Shown here piece by piece: positions 9,485 through 18,135 of a stretch of DNA of 54,923 nucleotides. This DNA is from Nitrospirota bacterium (GTDB lineage: Bacteria; Nitrospirota; Nitrospiria; Nitrospirales; Nitrospiraceae), in contig SCVN01000011.1 of NCBI GenBank assembly GCA_004296885.1, positions 1 through 54,923 on the forward strand, read 5' to 3'. A program made the translations under genes and the position numbers. The notes below the pieces were generated by a model. It was not told where the DNA came from and did not search any database. It saw nothing but the letters and a program-made list of their open reading frames with translations. Position 1 is the first letter of the stretch; each line of letters opens with the position of its first letter.

Positions 9485-10177
9485 ATGAAGATCGGTTTGT
9501 TCGGCGGAACGTTCGACCCGGTTCACCGCTGCCACGTCGCCGTGGCCACACAGGTGCGGGACCTGCTGCACTTGGACCGCGTGCTGCTCATTCCTTCGGG
9601 CGATCCACCGCATAAACCCCTGGGCACCCTGGCGCCGGCCTTCCACCGCCTCGAGATGGTCCGCCTGGCCATCGCCGGCGAGCCTTCCCTGGAGGCGTCA
9701 GAACTGGAGATCCGGCGTCCCGCCAAATCCTACAGCATCGAAACCGTCCGCACCCTCAAAGAACAGTACGGGCCTGGCGCCGAGCTGTTCTTCCTGATCG
9801 GGCTCGATGCGTTTCTCGAGCTCCATACCTGGAAAGATGCCCCGAGCCTGCTGAGCCTTTGCCATTTCGTCGTGGTGTCGCGCCCCCTCTGTCACTTTAC
9901 CGCGTTGAGGGCCCTGCCGATGCTGCCCCCCCTCGACCCCGCCGCCCTCGCGCACATCGACTCCCAGGGCCAGGGCCGTCTCGATATCCCCCTGCCTGGG
10001 GGAACCAGCCTTATCCTCCTCGCCCTCCCCCCCTGCGAGGCCTCCGCTACGGACATTCGGCGCCGGCTTCGAGAGCGCCTACCCCTGTCAAACCTGTTGC
10101 CCGCCTTGGTGGAATCCTATATAATGCGACACCGGCTCTATCAGGAGGCACCAGATCGCACCAGAGTCGAAGGCTAA
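9485..10177 (+). CDS. nadD: Nicotinate-nucleotide adenylyltransferase
   Basis: Adenylates nicotinate mononucleotide in NAD synthesis, so it works with nadA found at 30.1 kb. The 230-residue protein starts MKIGLFGGTFDPVHRCHV with the nucleotidyltransferase GGTFDPVH motif and ends its domain with SATDIRRRL, matching the ISSTxIR-type motif. An upstream in-frame extension (to 9398) is rejected because it lies in the hairpin and adds no family sequence. No clear ribosome binding site precedes ATG 9485. It overlaps the start of rsfS, the normal nadD-rsfS order. Confidence 0.93.
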   Translation: MKIGLFGGTFDPVHRCHVAVATQVRDLLHLDRVLLIPSGDPPHKPLGTLAPAFHRLEMVRLAIAGEPSLEASELEIRRPAKSYSIETVRTLKEQYGPGAELFFLIGLDAFLELHTWKDAPSLLSLCHFVVVSRPLCHFTALRALPMLPPLDPAALAHIDSQGQGRLDIPLPGGTSLILLALPPCEASATDIRRRLRERLPLSNLLPALVESYIMRHRLYQEAPDRTRVEG

Positions 10178-10577
10178 CGCACTCGCCATCGCACAGGCCG
10201 CCCTCGAGAAGAAGGCCGACGACGTCCTTGTCCTTGATGTCGCCAAGCTGACTTCCGTGGCCGACTACTTAATTCTCTGCTCCGGGGAGACGGAGCGCCA
10301 CGTAAAGGCCATCGCGGATCATATCGACCAGACCCTGTCCGGCCGGCGCCACCCTCCGCTCAGCATGGAAGGCGCGTCGACGGCGCAATGGATTCTGATC
10401 GATTTCGGGGATGTCGTGGCCCATATCTTTCGCTCCGACATCCGCGCGCACTACGGACTGGAGCACTTGTGGGCCGATGCGAGGCAGGTTCGACTGCCTG
10501 CCACGCTCCAGACTCCGGCGGTCAGTCCCCTGCCGGCGGCCAAGCCGCGCACGCGCCGCGTGCGCAAGCAAGGATAG
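10155..10577 (+). CDS. rsfS: Ribosomal silencing factor RsfS (apparent non-standard start codon)
   Basis: Binds uL14 and blocks joining of ribosomal subunits during starvation. The family sequence ALAIAQAALEKKADDVLVLD then LTSVADYLILCSGETERHVKA and WILIDFGDVVAHIF is all in one frame, but no ATG, GTG or TTG exists in that frame before GTG 10257. That GTG would delete about 34 residues of conserved N-terminus. AGGAGG at 10143-10148 points to codon ATC at 10155 (six-nt gap) as the start, inside the end of nadD. A miscalled base (ATG to ATC) is equally possible. Product identity is firm; the start is not. Confidence 0.85.
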   Translation: MAPESKANALAIAQAALEKKADDVLVLDVAKLTSVADYLILCSGETERHVKAIADHIDQTLSGRRHPPLSMEGASTAQWILIDFGDVVAHIFRSDIRAHYGLEHLWADARQVRLPATLQTPAVSPLPAAKPRTRRVRKQG

Positions 10578-10580
10578 CGC

Positions 10581-11981
10581 ATGTTCCGGCTCCTCTTAAC
10601 AGTCTTCCTCATCATCAGCGCCGCCCTGATCTACGGGTACTTCCAAGAGCTCAATCCCGGCTTCGTCAACATCCGGATCAGTCCGACGGAGGCCCTGGAC
10701 CTCAACCCGATTACGCTGATGCTCCTGTCCATGGCGGCCGGAGCCCTGATCGTCACCCTGATGGTCGGCGTCCGGGAGACCAAGCATCTGATTCTGAACT
10801 GGAAAACTTCGCGACTGCGCCGGCGCGAGGAGAAAGTGGACGCCCTGCACCGGGAAGGCATGCACGCCTTCCTATCGAAACGCACCGCCGAGGCCATCGG
10901 CCTGTTTGAAAAGACCCTGGCGCTCGACCCCAACCATGCCGATTCTCTGCTCTGGCTGGGCAACCTCTATCGCGCGGAACGTAACTATCCGGAAGCCATC
11001 CGCCTGCATCGCAAGGCGCGCAGCATCGACGAACGCAACGCAGAGGTCCTCCTCGCGCTCGCCATGGACCTGGAAGGGGCCAAGCGGTTCGAGGAAGCCC
11101 TGCAGGTCCTGCACGACATCCTCAAGCTCGACCCGGGACACCTCAGCGCGCTGATGCGCAAGCGGGACCTGTACATTCGCCTCGAACAGTGGAGCGACGC
11201 GCTGGAGATCCAACAGCGGCTGGTGAAAGCCCATCTATCGGAACAGGATCAGCGGGCCGAGACCAGGCTCCTGGTCGGCATCACCTACGAGGTGGGCCGA
11301 CAGTGGCTGGAGCGCGGCCATCCCGAGAAAGCCCGCCACTCGTTCCGCGCCGCCATCAAGCGGGACAAGAGCTTCTTGCCGGCCTACATCGGCTTGGGCG
11401 AACTCCTCGTCCGTGAAGGCAAGACCAGGAATGCCGCAGAAATCCTGGAGAAAGTGTACGTCAAAACCGGGAACCTCATCATTCTGCACCGACTGGAAGA
11501 GCTGTATCTGGAGATCGGCGAGCCGGGCGAGATCATCCGGGTCTATCAGGAGGCCTGCCAGCGCGACCCCCAGAATCCGGCCTTGCGGTTTTATCTCGGG
11601 AAATTGTATTACCGGCTGGAGATGATCGACGAGGCGTTCGACCTGCTCTCGACCCTGGAAGGGCCCCAGGATCAAATGGCCGACTTTCACAAGATCATGG
11701 CGAACCTCTACCTGCGGAAGCAACAGATGGACCACGCGGTCGAGGCATTGAAAAAAGCCCTGGGATTCAAAAAGCGCGTAGTGGTCCCCTATCTCTGCAG
11801 CTCCTGCCGTCACGAATCGTCCGACTGGTCGGGACGCTGCGGCCGTTGCGGCCAATGGAATACCTATACGGCGCTGCCTTGGGTGGATGCGTCCGCGACG
11901 GAGTTCCCCCGGGAGGATCATGAGATGGAATCCCGCGCCCTGTCCTACCGAGGCCTCACGTCACCGTTTGAAACCGTGTAG
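10581..11981 (+). CDS. LapA-LapB fusion: membrane-anchored TPR protein with zinc ribbon
   Basis: In E. coli LapA and LapB are separate inner-membrane proteins; LapB guides FtsH degradation of LpxC and so sets lipopolysaccharide synthesis. Here one 466-residue chain carries a LapA-like part with two membrane helices (about 1-22 and 41-65), then about eight TPR units (about 90-400), then a rubredoxin-like zinc ribbon CSSCRHESSDWSGRCGRCG. The continuity is real: one frame from ATG 10581 (AAGGATAG upstream) to 11981. It follows rsfS by 3 bp. Function as an LPS-level regulator is inferred from the domain match. Confidence 0.85.
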   Translation: MFRLLLTVFLIISAALIYGYFQELNPGFVNIRISPTEALDLNPITLMLLSMAAGALIVTLMVGVRETKHLILNWKTSRLRRREEKVDALHREGMHAFLSKRTAEAIGLFEKTLALDPNHADSLLWLGNLYRAERNYPEAIRLHRKARSIDERNAEVLLALAMDLEGAKRFEEALQVLHDILKLDPGHLSALMRKRDLYIRLEQWSDALEIQQRLVKAHLSEQDQRAETRLLVGITYEVGRQWLERGHPEKARHSFRAAIKRDKSFLPAYIGLGELLVREGKTRNAAEILEKVYVKTGNLIILHRLEELYLEIGEPGEIIRVYQEACQRDPQNPALRFYLGKLYYRLEMIDEAFDLLSTLEGPQDQMADFHKIMANLYLRKQQMDHAVEALKKALGFKKRVVVPYLCSSCRHESSDWSGRCGRCGQWNTYTALPWVDASATEFPREDHEMESRALSYRGLTSPFETV

Positions 11982-12058
11982 CCGGCGCATCCCGATCGAA
12001 TTCTTGCCCGGAACCGACGACCGAGACGGGGCCGGCGTTGACCATGCGGAGAGGGACC

Positions 12059-13117
12059 ATGTCTGATTTTCATCTACTGGCAGAGAAGGCGTTGCGAGAC
12101 GAAGCACTCACCCGTGACGAATGCTTGGCCGTACTGGCCACCCCGGACGAACGGCTGCTGGACCTACTGGACGCCGCCTTTCTCGTGCGCGAACGGTACT
12201 TCGGCAGAAAAGTCCGGTTGCAGATGCTCCTGAACGCCAAGAGCGGCGCCTGCCAGGAAGACTGCCACTACTGCTCCCAGTCCGCCGTCTCCACGGCCGA
12301 CATCGAGCAATACGGCCTCCTCCCCAGGCACGACATGGTGGAGGGAGCCAGGCGGGCCGCCCAGGCCAAAGCCCAGCGGTATTGCGTCGTCATCAGCGGG
12401 CGAAGCCCGTTGGATCGTGAAATCGCCGAGATCGCCGAAGCCGTGCGGGCCATCAAGCGCGAGGTTCCCATCCAGGTCTGCTGCTCTCTGGGGCTCCTGA
12501 ACAAGGAACAGGCCCAGACCCTCAAAACCGCCGGCGTCGACCGGATCAATCACAATCTGAACACGAGCGAGGCTTACCACGAGACCATCTGCACGACGCA
12601 CAGCTATCGGGATCGGTTGACGACCATCGATGCCGCCCGGAACGCGGGACTGGAAATCTGTTCGGGCGGAATCATCGGCATGGGAGAACGGGACGAGGAC
12701 ATCGTGGACCTGGCGTTCGCGCTGCGCGACGTGAAGCCGGACTCGATTCCACTGAACACGTTGCACCCGGTTCCCGGCACCCCCCTGGCCGAGACCCAGG
12801 CCCTCAGCCCCCAGCGCTGCCTCAAAGTGCTGTGCCTGTTCCGGTTCCTCCACCCGAGAACGGAAATCCGCGTCGCGGGCGGACGGGAGTTCAACTTGCG
12901 GACGCTCCAGCCGCTCGCCCTCTACCCGGCCGACTCCCTCTTCGTCGGCGGCTACCTCACGACGCCGGGACAGCCGGCCCCTGAAGCCTGGCGCATGATC
13001 TCCGATCTGGGATTCGAGGTTGAAGCGGACTACCTGACGCCCGAAGGGAGCCAGCCGCCAACCTCGGCACAGCACACACCATCGGCGACGCCGCTTCCCA
13101 TGTTCCAGGCCCGGTGA
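12059..13117 (+). CDS. bioB: Biotin synthase
   Basis: Radical SAM enzyme that inserts sulfur into dethiobiotin. The 352-residue protein shows the SAM cluster motif CQEDCHYC (Cys65, Cys69, Cys72), the CCSLGLL stretch, NHNLNTSE and the C-terminal FNLRTLQPLAL. ATG 12059 has GGAGAGGGA just upstream and is preferred to a TTG seven codons earlier. No other bio gene is present, so biotin genes are scattered in this genome or lie outside the window. The last 25 residues are low-complexity and not conserved. Confidence 0.95.
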   Translation: MSDFHLLAEKALRDEALTRDECLAVLATPDERLLDLLDAAFLVRERYFGRKVRLQMLLNAKSGACQEDCHYCSQSAVSTADIEQYGLLPRHDMVEGARRAAQAKAQRYCVVISGRSPLDREIAEIAEAVRAIKREVPIQVCCSLGLLNKEQAQTLKTAGVDRINHNLNTSEAYHETICTTHSYRDRLTTIDAARNAGLEICSGGIIGMGERDEDIVDLAFALRDVKPDSIPLNTLHPVPGTPLAETQALSPQRCLKVLCLFRFLHPRTEIRVAGGREFNLRTLQPLALYPADSLFVGGYLTTPGQPAPEAWRMISDLGFEVEADYLTPEGSQPPTSAQHTPSATPLPMFQAR

Positions 13118-13142
13118 GGCTTTCCGGGCCATACCTGTCTGA

Positions 13143-15815
13143 TTACTCGTACCGCAACCCCTCGACCAGCGGTTGCCGGCCGGCCCAGCGGGCCGGCGCA
13201 TAGCCGGCCACCAATGCCACGATCAAGGCCAATCCGATCGCTTCCGCCAGGAGGCCGACCGGAAGGGTCCATTGAATCGTCCATCCGAACGACTGCGTAT
13301 TGATCACGTTGATCAGTAGCACCGAGAGAAGCCCGCCCCCGATCAGCCCGAGCAACGCGCCCAGCACCGCCAGATAGCAGGATTCCCCGAGAATCAGCCC
13401 TTCGATCTGCCGCCGACCCGCGCCGATTGCCCGCAACGTTGCCAGCTCCTTCTGCCGTTCCAAAACCGATGTCAGCAGCGTGTTGACAATGCCCAGCAAC
13501 GCGATGATCACGACGATGAGCTCCAGCGCATAGGTGACCCGGAACGTCCGGTCGAAGATCGCCAGAATGTCCGCCTTCAGCTCTACATTCGGGATCACGG
13601 CAATGGCGCGCTCCTCCTCCGCCAGCCCGGCCGCCAGCTCCTGCACCCGCTGACGGACAAGCGCGACGTCTTCGCGCCGATCGAGATACAGAGCAAAGAC
13701 CGTCGCCGTTTCGTCCGGCCAGAACCGGCGATAGAGCGCTCCGTCCATCACCACTTTTCCGCCATCCGTGGCATAGTCATAGAACACCCCCAGGATGGGG
13801 AAGGACCGCTCGCCGGCCGGTGTCATCATGCGGAGCAAGCCGCCGGGGCCCACGTCCAAGGTGCGGGCCAGCACTTCGGACAGGATCACGCCCTGGCCGG
13901 ATACCGTTCGGTTGAGCGTCTCCACCGGATCGCCGGCCAGGAAGAGATACCGGCTCCGCTCCCCATGCAGCCGCAAGTCACGGGCCACCAACGAAGCCGG
14001 CCGGCCTTGAATTTCCATCCGCACCTGCCGATAGGGATCCACGGCGGCCACACCCGGCACCGCCGCCAATCTCTCGGCCCATGACAATGGCAGACGTTTG
14101 GCCGGCAGCCCCGCCTCATCGCTATTCAGCCAGGAGGCGGGCGCCACGATCAGATCGGCCATCACCGTTTGGTTGATCCAGAGTTCGACCGTCGAGCGGA
14201 AACTCCGCACCATGGTGCCGACCCCCACCATGATGGCAATCGCCACCATGAGGGCCGAAATCGTCACCGCGCTGCGTCCAGGCGCCTGGGCCACCTGCCC
14301 GATCGCGAGTCGGCCGATCGCCCCGATCCTCCCGATCCATCCGCTCCGGCGTCGAGACCCGCCGCTGCCCATTTCTCGACGCATCAGCAGCCGTCTGATC
14401 AGACCGACGATCCCCGGGGCAAAGCAGGACAGACTGAGCAGGAGACAAAAGGCGGAGGCATAGCCGAACAACGGCAGTCCGTCGATCGGACCGGGGAGCG
14501 CCAGCAATCCGGCCAGAGACAGCCCTCCGATACCGATCCACGCCAGCCGGCCGGCGTGGAGGTGCTGCTCAACTTCATACGAGCCGGGAGCCAACGCCCG
14601 AGAGGGCACCGTCCGCCCCGCCTCCAGGCTCGGCAGGAGAGCGCCCGCCATCGAGACCAGCATCCCCACCATCATTCCCTGGCCGATTCGCGCAGGCGAC
14701 ACCGCCAACAGGGCACCGCCGGCCACCGACACCGGCGCATAGAGGTCCGAGACCGTCCGTGACAGGATCGCCGCCAACCCTCGCGCCAGCACCACACCCA
14801 ATCCGCTTCCCAGTACGCCGCCCAGCAGCCCCATGACAGCCGCCTGGACCAGGAACAGCCCCGTCACTCCTTGCCTCGACATCCCGATGGCGCGCAGAAT
14901 ACCGATCTCCCGCCGCTTGCGGACCACCGTGAACGACACGGTGTTGTAGACGATGAGCAGCCCGACGAGCAGCCCCACCGCGCTCAACGTCGCCAAGTTG
15001 AGCTGAAATGCCCGGACCATACGCTCCACTTGCTCGTTCCGGCGTGAGGGACGACTCACCGTCAGGGACGGAGGCAACATCGCTTGGATGTCTCGCGCCA
15101 CCTCCGCCACCGAGTTGCTTGGATCGGTTACCAGATCGATGCGGTCCAACCGGCCAACGAGTCCGAACTGGACTTGTGCCGAGGCAATGTCCATGACTGC
15201 CATCTGGCTCCAGGCTGAGATACCGCCCCCAGATGATTCCACCACCCCCCTGACCACAAGGTGATGGACCTGGGTGCCCACCAGCAGATCGAGGGGAGAA
15301 CCGGTGTGCAACCCCCAGTCATCGGCCAGCCGCCGCCCGATAAAGATCGCGTCGGGAGCCAGTAACGCATCGAATCGTTCGGCCGCTTCCACGGACTCGC
15401 CCCCGGTCCTCATCGTGATCCCCTTCAGATCTGGCGCATCCAACAAATCCAGACCCATCACAAGCATCGGTTGTCCACGGTGAGCGCCGGCCACAAGCCT
15501 CCCCCCCTGAGACAGGACCGGGCTGGCCGACGTCACGGCCGGATGAGCGAGGAGAGCCGGGAGCAGGCCTTCATCCAGACCCAATTCTCCCCCGGACACT
15601 TGGAGCGTCGCCCGCCCGGCGACAGCAGTGACCGTGTCCTGGAACGATTTCAGAACTTCCTCGTTGGCCGTCGGGATCGCAATCGCCACCGACACCCCGA
15701 GCGCGATACCTGCGATCGTCAGGATCGTTCGCACCGGCCGCTCGAACACCTGGCGGCTCGCGATCCAGCACGCAGCTCTCAACATGCGACCAGTACCTTT
15801 AGGTTGAACTTCCAT
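13143..15815 (-). CDS. FtsX-like ABC transporter permease, large (two FtsX units)
   Basis: Inner-membrane permease of the MacB/FtsX/LolE-like superfamily, 890 residues with two FtsX repeat halves. Visible are an N-terminal helix (TILTIAGIALGVSVAIAI), a periplasmic MacB_PCD-like domain, clusters of helices near residues 270-390 and the end, and a second periplasmic domain (about 560-740). The ERQKELATLRAIGAGRRQIE loop matches the FtsX cytoplasmic motif; VRKRREIGILRAIGMSRQG is its counterpart in the first half. The start may be ATG 15815 or 15785 (AAAGG upstream). The likely ATPase partner is at 17265. Substrate unknown; lipids or lipoproteins are possible. Confidence 0.85.
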   Translation of the reverse strand: MEVQPKGTGRMLRAACWIASRQVFERPVRTILTIAGIALGVSVAIAIPTANEEVLKSFQDTVTAVAGRATLQVSGGELGLDEGLLPALLAHPAVTSASPVLSQGGRLVAGAHRGQPMLVMGLDLLDAPDLKGITMRTGGESVEAAERFDALLAPDAIFIGRRLADDWGLHTGSPLDLLVGTQVHHLVVRGVVESSGGGISAWSQMAVMDIASAQVQFGLVGRLDRIDLVTDPSNSVAEVARDIQAMLPPSLTVSRPSRRNEQVERMVRAFQLNLATLSAVGLLVGLLIVYNTVSFTVVRKRREIGILRAIGMSRQGVTGLFLVQAAVMGLLGGVLGSGLGVVLARGLAAILSRTVSDLYAPVSVAGGALLAVSPARIGQGMMVGMLVSMAGALLPSLEAGRTVPSRALAPGSYEVEQHLHAGRLAWIGIGGLSLAGLLALPGPIDGLPLFGYASAFCLLLSLSCFAPGIVGLIRRLLMRREMGSGGSRRRSGWIGRIGAIGRLAIGQVAQAPGRSAVTISALMVAIAIMVGVGTMVRSFRSTVELWINQTVMADLIVAPASWLNSDEAGLPAKRLPLSWAERLAAVPGVAAVDPYRQVRMEIQGRPASLVARDLRLHGERSRYLFLAGDPVETLNRTVSGQGVILSEVLARTLDVGPGGLLRMMTPAGERSFPILGVFYDYATDGGKVVMDGALYRRFWPDETATVFALYLDRREDVALVRQRVQELAAGLAEEERAIAVIPNVELKADILAIFDRTFRVTYALELIVVIIALLGIVNTLLTSVLERQKELATLRAIGAGRRQIEGLILGESCYLAVLGALLGLIGGGLLSVLLINVINTQSFGWTIQWTLPVGLLAEAIGLALIVALVAGYAPARWAGRQPLVEGLRYE

Positions 15816-15996
15816 GAATGACTCAGCGAATGTGCAAAGGAAACCATGAAGAAACGGAGATCACTGTAACCATGTGGGACTTGTACGCAATTGATGAAAA
15901 CATATGAAGACATTGTCTTCTATAAGATTCCTGGCTCGTGGAACGCCCTAACTAATTCATTCTCGGCCCTTGCATGAGCCTACCAGATTTGCTAGA

Positions 15997-16026
15997 TTGA
16001 CAGTGTTGCGTCTGTAGGAAAATTCT
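15997..16026 (+). promoter_or_regulatory. Possible promoter for the LuxR-type gene
   Basis: A perfect TTGACA (15997-16002) is followed after 16-18 bp by the weak -10 candidates AAAATT or AATTCT. Only the -35 is convincing. The ATG of the HTH gene follows at 16049. Confidence 0.35.
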
Positions 16027-16048
16027 TACTCAAGGAACGAGGGGTGTC

Positions 16049-16321
16049 ATGCGCAGGGCAGCGAAAAAGACAACGAAGCCGAAAGTCCGATCCTCAGCCA
16101 AAGCCAGCCGGACGCTGACACCGCGCCAAAAAGAAATTCTTCGCTTGGTCGCGCAAGGCCTGACCAACCGAGAAGTGGCCGAGCACCTGGGGATCAGCGT
16201 GAGGACCGTCGAGGTCCACCGGTTCAATCTGATGCGTCGCTTGAAGGTCCGTAACGTCGCGCAGCTCCTGCGGCAAGCGCTGATTCATGGCCTGCTGCCG
16301 AAGAGCTTCGGCTCTCGTTAG
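16049..16321 (+). CDS. Stand-alone LuxR/NarL-type HTH protein
   Basis: DNA-binding protein of 90 residues consisting of a basic N-terminal tail (about 20 residues rich in Lys/Arg) and one GerE/LuxR helix-turn-helix: LTPRQKEILRLVAQGLTNRE, then VAEHLGISVRTVEVHR. No receiver or ligand-binding domain is attached. ATG 16049 is preceded by GAGGGG. It is convergent with the dihydroorotate dehydrogenase gene (stop codons 2 bp apart) and divergent from the FtsX permease gene, which it might control; that target is inference. Confidence 0.85.
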   Translation: MRRAAKKTTKPKVRSSAKASRTLTPRQKEILRLVAQGLTNREVAEHLGISVRTVEVHRFNLMRRLKVRNVAQLLRQALIHGLLPKSFGSR

Positions 16322-16323
16322 CC

Positions 16324-17268
16324 CTAGAGCTCTTTCAGCTTCCCCCGGCAAGCTTCCAGAGACCGGTATCCCTTCTTCTCCAGGACAGCTGCCAGTTCCC
16401 GCTCCAGCCGTTCGAACGCTCCAAGCCCTTCCTCCATCAGCACCGTCCCTACCTGGACAGCTGAGGCTCCACACAGGACATGTTCGAAAATATCCGTGCC
16501 GGTGACGACGCCGCCGGTCCCAATAATGGGCAGCCGACCTCCGAACAGTTTCCAGAAGGCCCGGACGTTGGCCAAGGCCACTGGCTTGATCAGCGGCCCG
16601 CCCAGCCCTCCGAATCCCCCCTTTGGCTTGATCACCACCGTTTCGCTGGCCGGGTCCACTACCAACCCGTTCCCCACCGAATTGATCAATGAGAGAAATT
16701 GCACCCCGGCGCGCTCCAGCACCGGAACCATCTGTTCTTGATGGACCGGATCGAAATAGGGAGGCAACTTGACGCCCATGGGAACGGTCAGTATCTTTCG
16801 CACCCGAGCCAGCAACCGTTCCGAAGCTTCGGCGTCATAGCCGATCTGAGGCTTTCCAGGAATATTCGGACAAGAGAGGTTCACTTCGACCAGGTCCGGC
16901 CGGCTCTCGTTGATGAGCGTGGCGATCGAGACAAAATCCTCTTCGCACAAGCCAGCCACGCTGGCGATGACCGGCTTCCCGAAACGCCTGAGATCGGGAA
17001 TCAGCTTCGCATAGGCGCGATACCCCAGATTGGGCAGGCCCATCGAATTGATGGAGCCGCTCGGAAATCCGTAATACCGAGGCTCCGGATTTCCCTGGCG
17101 CGGCTCCAGCGTCATGGACTTGGTCACGATGGCGCAGGCCCGCGAGCGCCCCAAGGATTCCAGCTCGGCCTGCGTCACGCAACGCGCCCCCGCCGCGTTC
17201 ATGATGCAGCCGGCAAACCGCACGCCCGCGATAACGGTCGACAAATCCACCTGGTTAGCCTCCGTCAC
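16324..17268 (-). CDS. pyrD: Dihydroorotate dehydrogenase, class 1A-like
   Basis: Flavoenzyme of pyrimidine synthesis that oxidises dihydroorotate to orotate. The 314-residue chain has no membrane-anchoring N-terminal helix of the class 2 type. It shows NSMGLPNLG, the active-site stretch VNLSCPNIPGKPQIGYD with the cysteine base typical of class 1 enzymes, and IIGTGGVVTGTD for FMN phosphate binding. The CPNxPGKPQ form points to class 1A (fumarate as acceptor) rather than class 1B. It overlaps the ABC ATPase gene (17265) by 4 bp, so the two are translationally coupled, an unusual pairing. Confidence 0.85.
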   Translation of the reverse strand: MTEANQVDLSTVIAGVRFAGCIMNAAGARCVTQAELESLGRSRACAIVTKSMTLEPRQGNPEPRYYGFPSGSINSMGLPNLGYRAYAKLIPDLRRFGKPVIASVAGLCEEDFVSIATLINESRPDLVEVNLSCPNIPGKPQIGYDAEASERLLARVRKILTVPMGVKLPPYFDPVHQEQMVPVLERAGVQFLSLINSVGNGLVVDPASETVVIKPKGGFGGLGGPLIKPVALANVRAFWKLFGGRLPIIGTGGVVTGTDIFEHVLCGASAVQVGTVLMEEGLGAFERLERELAAVLEKKGYRSLEACRGKLKEL

Positions 17269-17981
17269 AGCGCTGCGCTCCCCGCTCCCGACTCAAGACG
17301 GCCGTCCCGAAGCCCATGCACGGTATCCGCCTGCTGCGCCGCCTCCCGACTGTGCGTCGCCATGATCACGGTGGCACCGAATCGCCGCGGCAGGGACCGG
17401 AGGAGGGCGATGATCTCGGCCCCTTGCTTGGAGTCCAGGTTGCCCGTCGGTTCATCCGCCAGCAACAGCATGGGCTGATGGACCAGGGCCCGCGCAATCG
17501 CGACCCGCTGCTGCTCGCCCCCGGACAATTCGCCGGGGCGGTGATGCTCCCGCCCGCGCATCCCCACGGCATCAAGACACTCGGCCACCCGCTGGCCCGC
17601 TCGACCTCCGCCACGGCCGCTCAACAACAGCGGGAGCGCCACATTCTCCGCGGCGCTGAGACCGGGCAGCAAATGAAACGCCTGAAACACCAGGCCGATG
17701 CATTCCCGTCTCAGCTTGGTCCAGTCCGCATCCGAGAAGTCAGCCGTGGCCCGCCCGTCGATCGCCAGGGTCCCCTCGGTCGGCTGGTCTAGCCCGCCGA
17801 TCAGATTGAGCAACGTGCTCTTGCCGCAGCCGCTGGGACCCATGAGCGCACAAAACTCACCGGGGCCGACTTCCAGACACACGTCTCGGAGCGCCGTCAC
17901 AATCGCACGCCCTTGCGCATACTGCTTGTAAATATGGTCGAGCTTGACCACGCCCCTGCTGGTATCATCGCCGCATGACAT
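17265..17981 (-). CDS. ABC transporter ATPase, LolD/MacB type
   Basis: Cytoplasmic ATPase that energises an FtsX-like permease. Walker A GPSGCGKST, Q-loop LVFQAFHLLPGLSAAENV, signature LSGGEQQRVAIARALVH, Walker B LLLADEPTGNLDS and the switch ATHSR are all present. ATG 17981 is chosen; GTG codons near 17950, nearer a purine-rich stretch, are alternatives. The stop overlaps the pyrD start. The FtsX permease at 13143-15815 is the nearest partner, 1.4 kb further along the same strand. Confidence 0.85.
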   Translation of the reverse strand: MSCGDDTSRGVVKLDHIYKQYAQGRAIVTALRDVCLEVGPGEFCALMGPSGCGKSTLLNLIGGLDQPTEGTLAIDGRATADFSDADWTKLRRECIGLVFQAFHLLPGLSAAENVALPLLLSGRGGGRAGQRVAECLDAVGMRGREHHRPGELSGGEQQRVAIARALVHQPMLLLADEPTGNLDSKQGAEIIALLRSLPRRFGATVIMATHSREAAQQADTVHGLRDGRLESGAGSAAL

Positions 17982-18045
17982 CCGAACCAATGCGCCACTC
18001 GTATACCACAACCTGCCATAGCTCACAAGGACGGGGCCGTTGGAC

Positions 18046-18075
18046 TTGACAGAGCTTGCGCCGATTGCCTACAAG
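18046..18075 (+). promoter_or_regulatory. Sigma70-type promoter for comF
   Basis: TTGACA (18046-18051), an 18-bp spacer and TACAAG (18070-18075). The start near 18082 falls before ATG 18136 but after the earlier in-frame codons at 18040, which supports the later start codon. Confidence 0.6.
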
Positions 18076-18135
18076 AAAACGGCTCGGGCTGCCGGTTCGT
18101 CCGAGCCACAGGAGCATATCTTCGGTGGAGACTCG

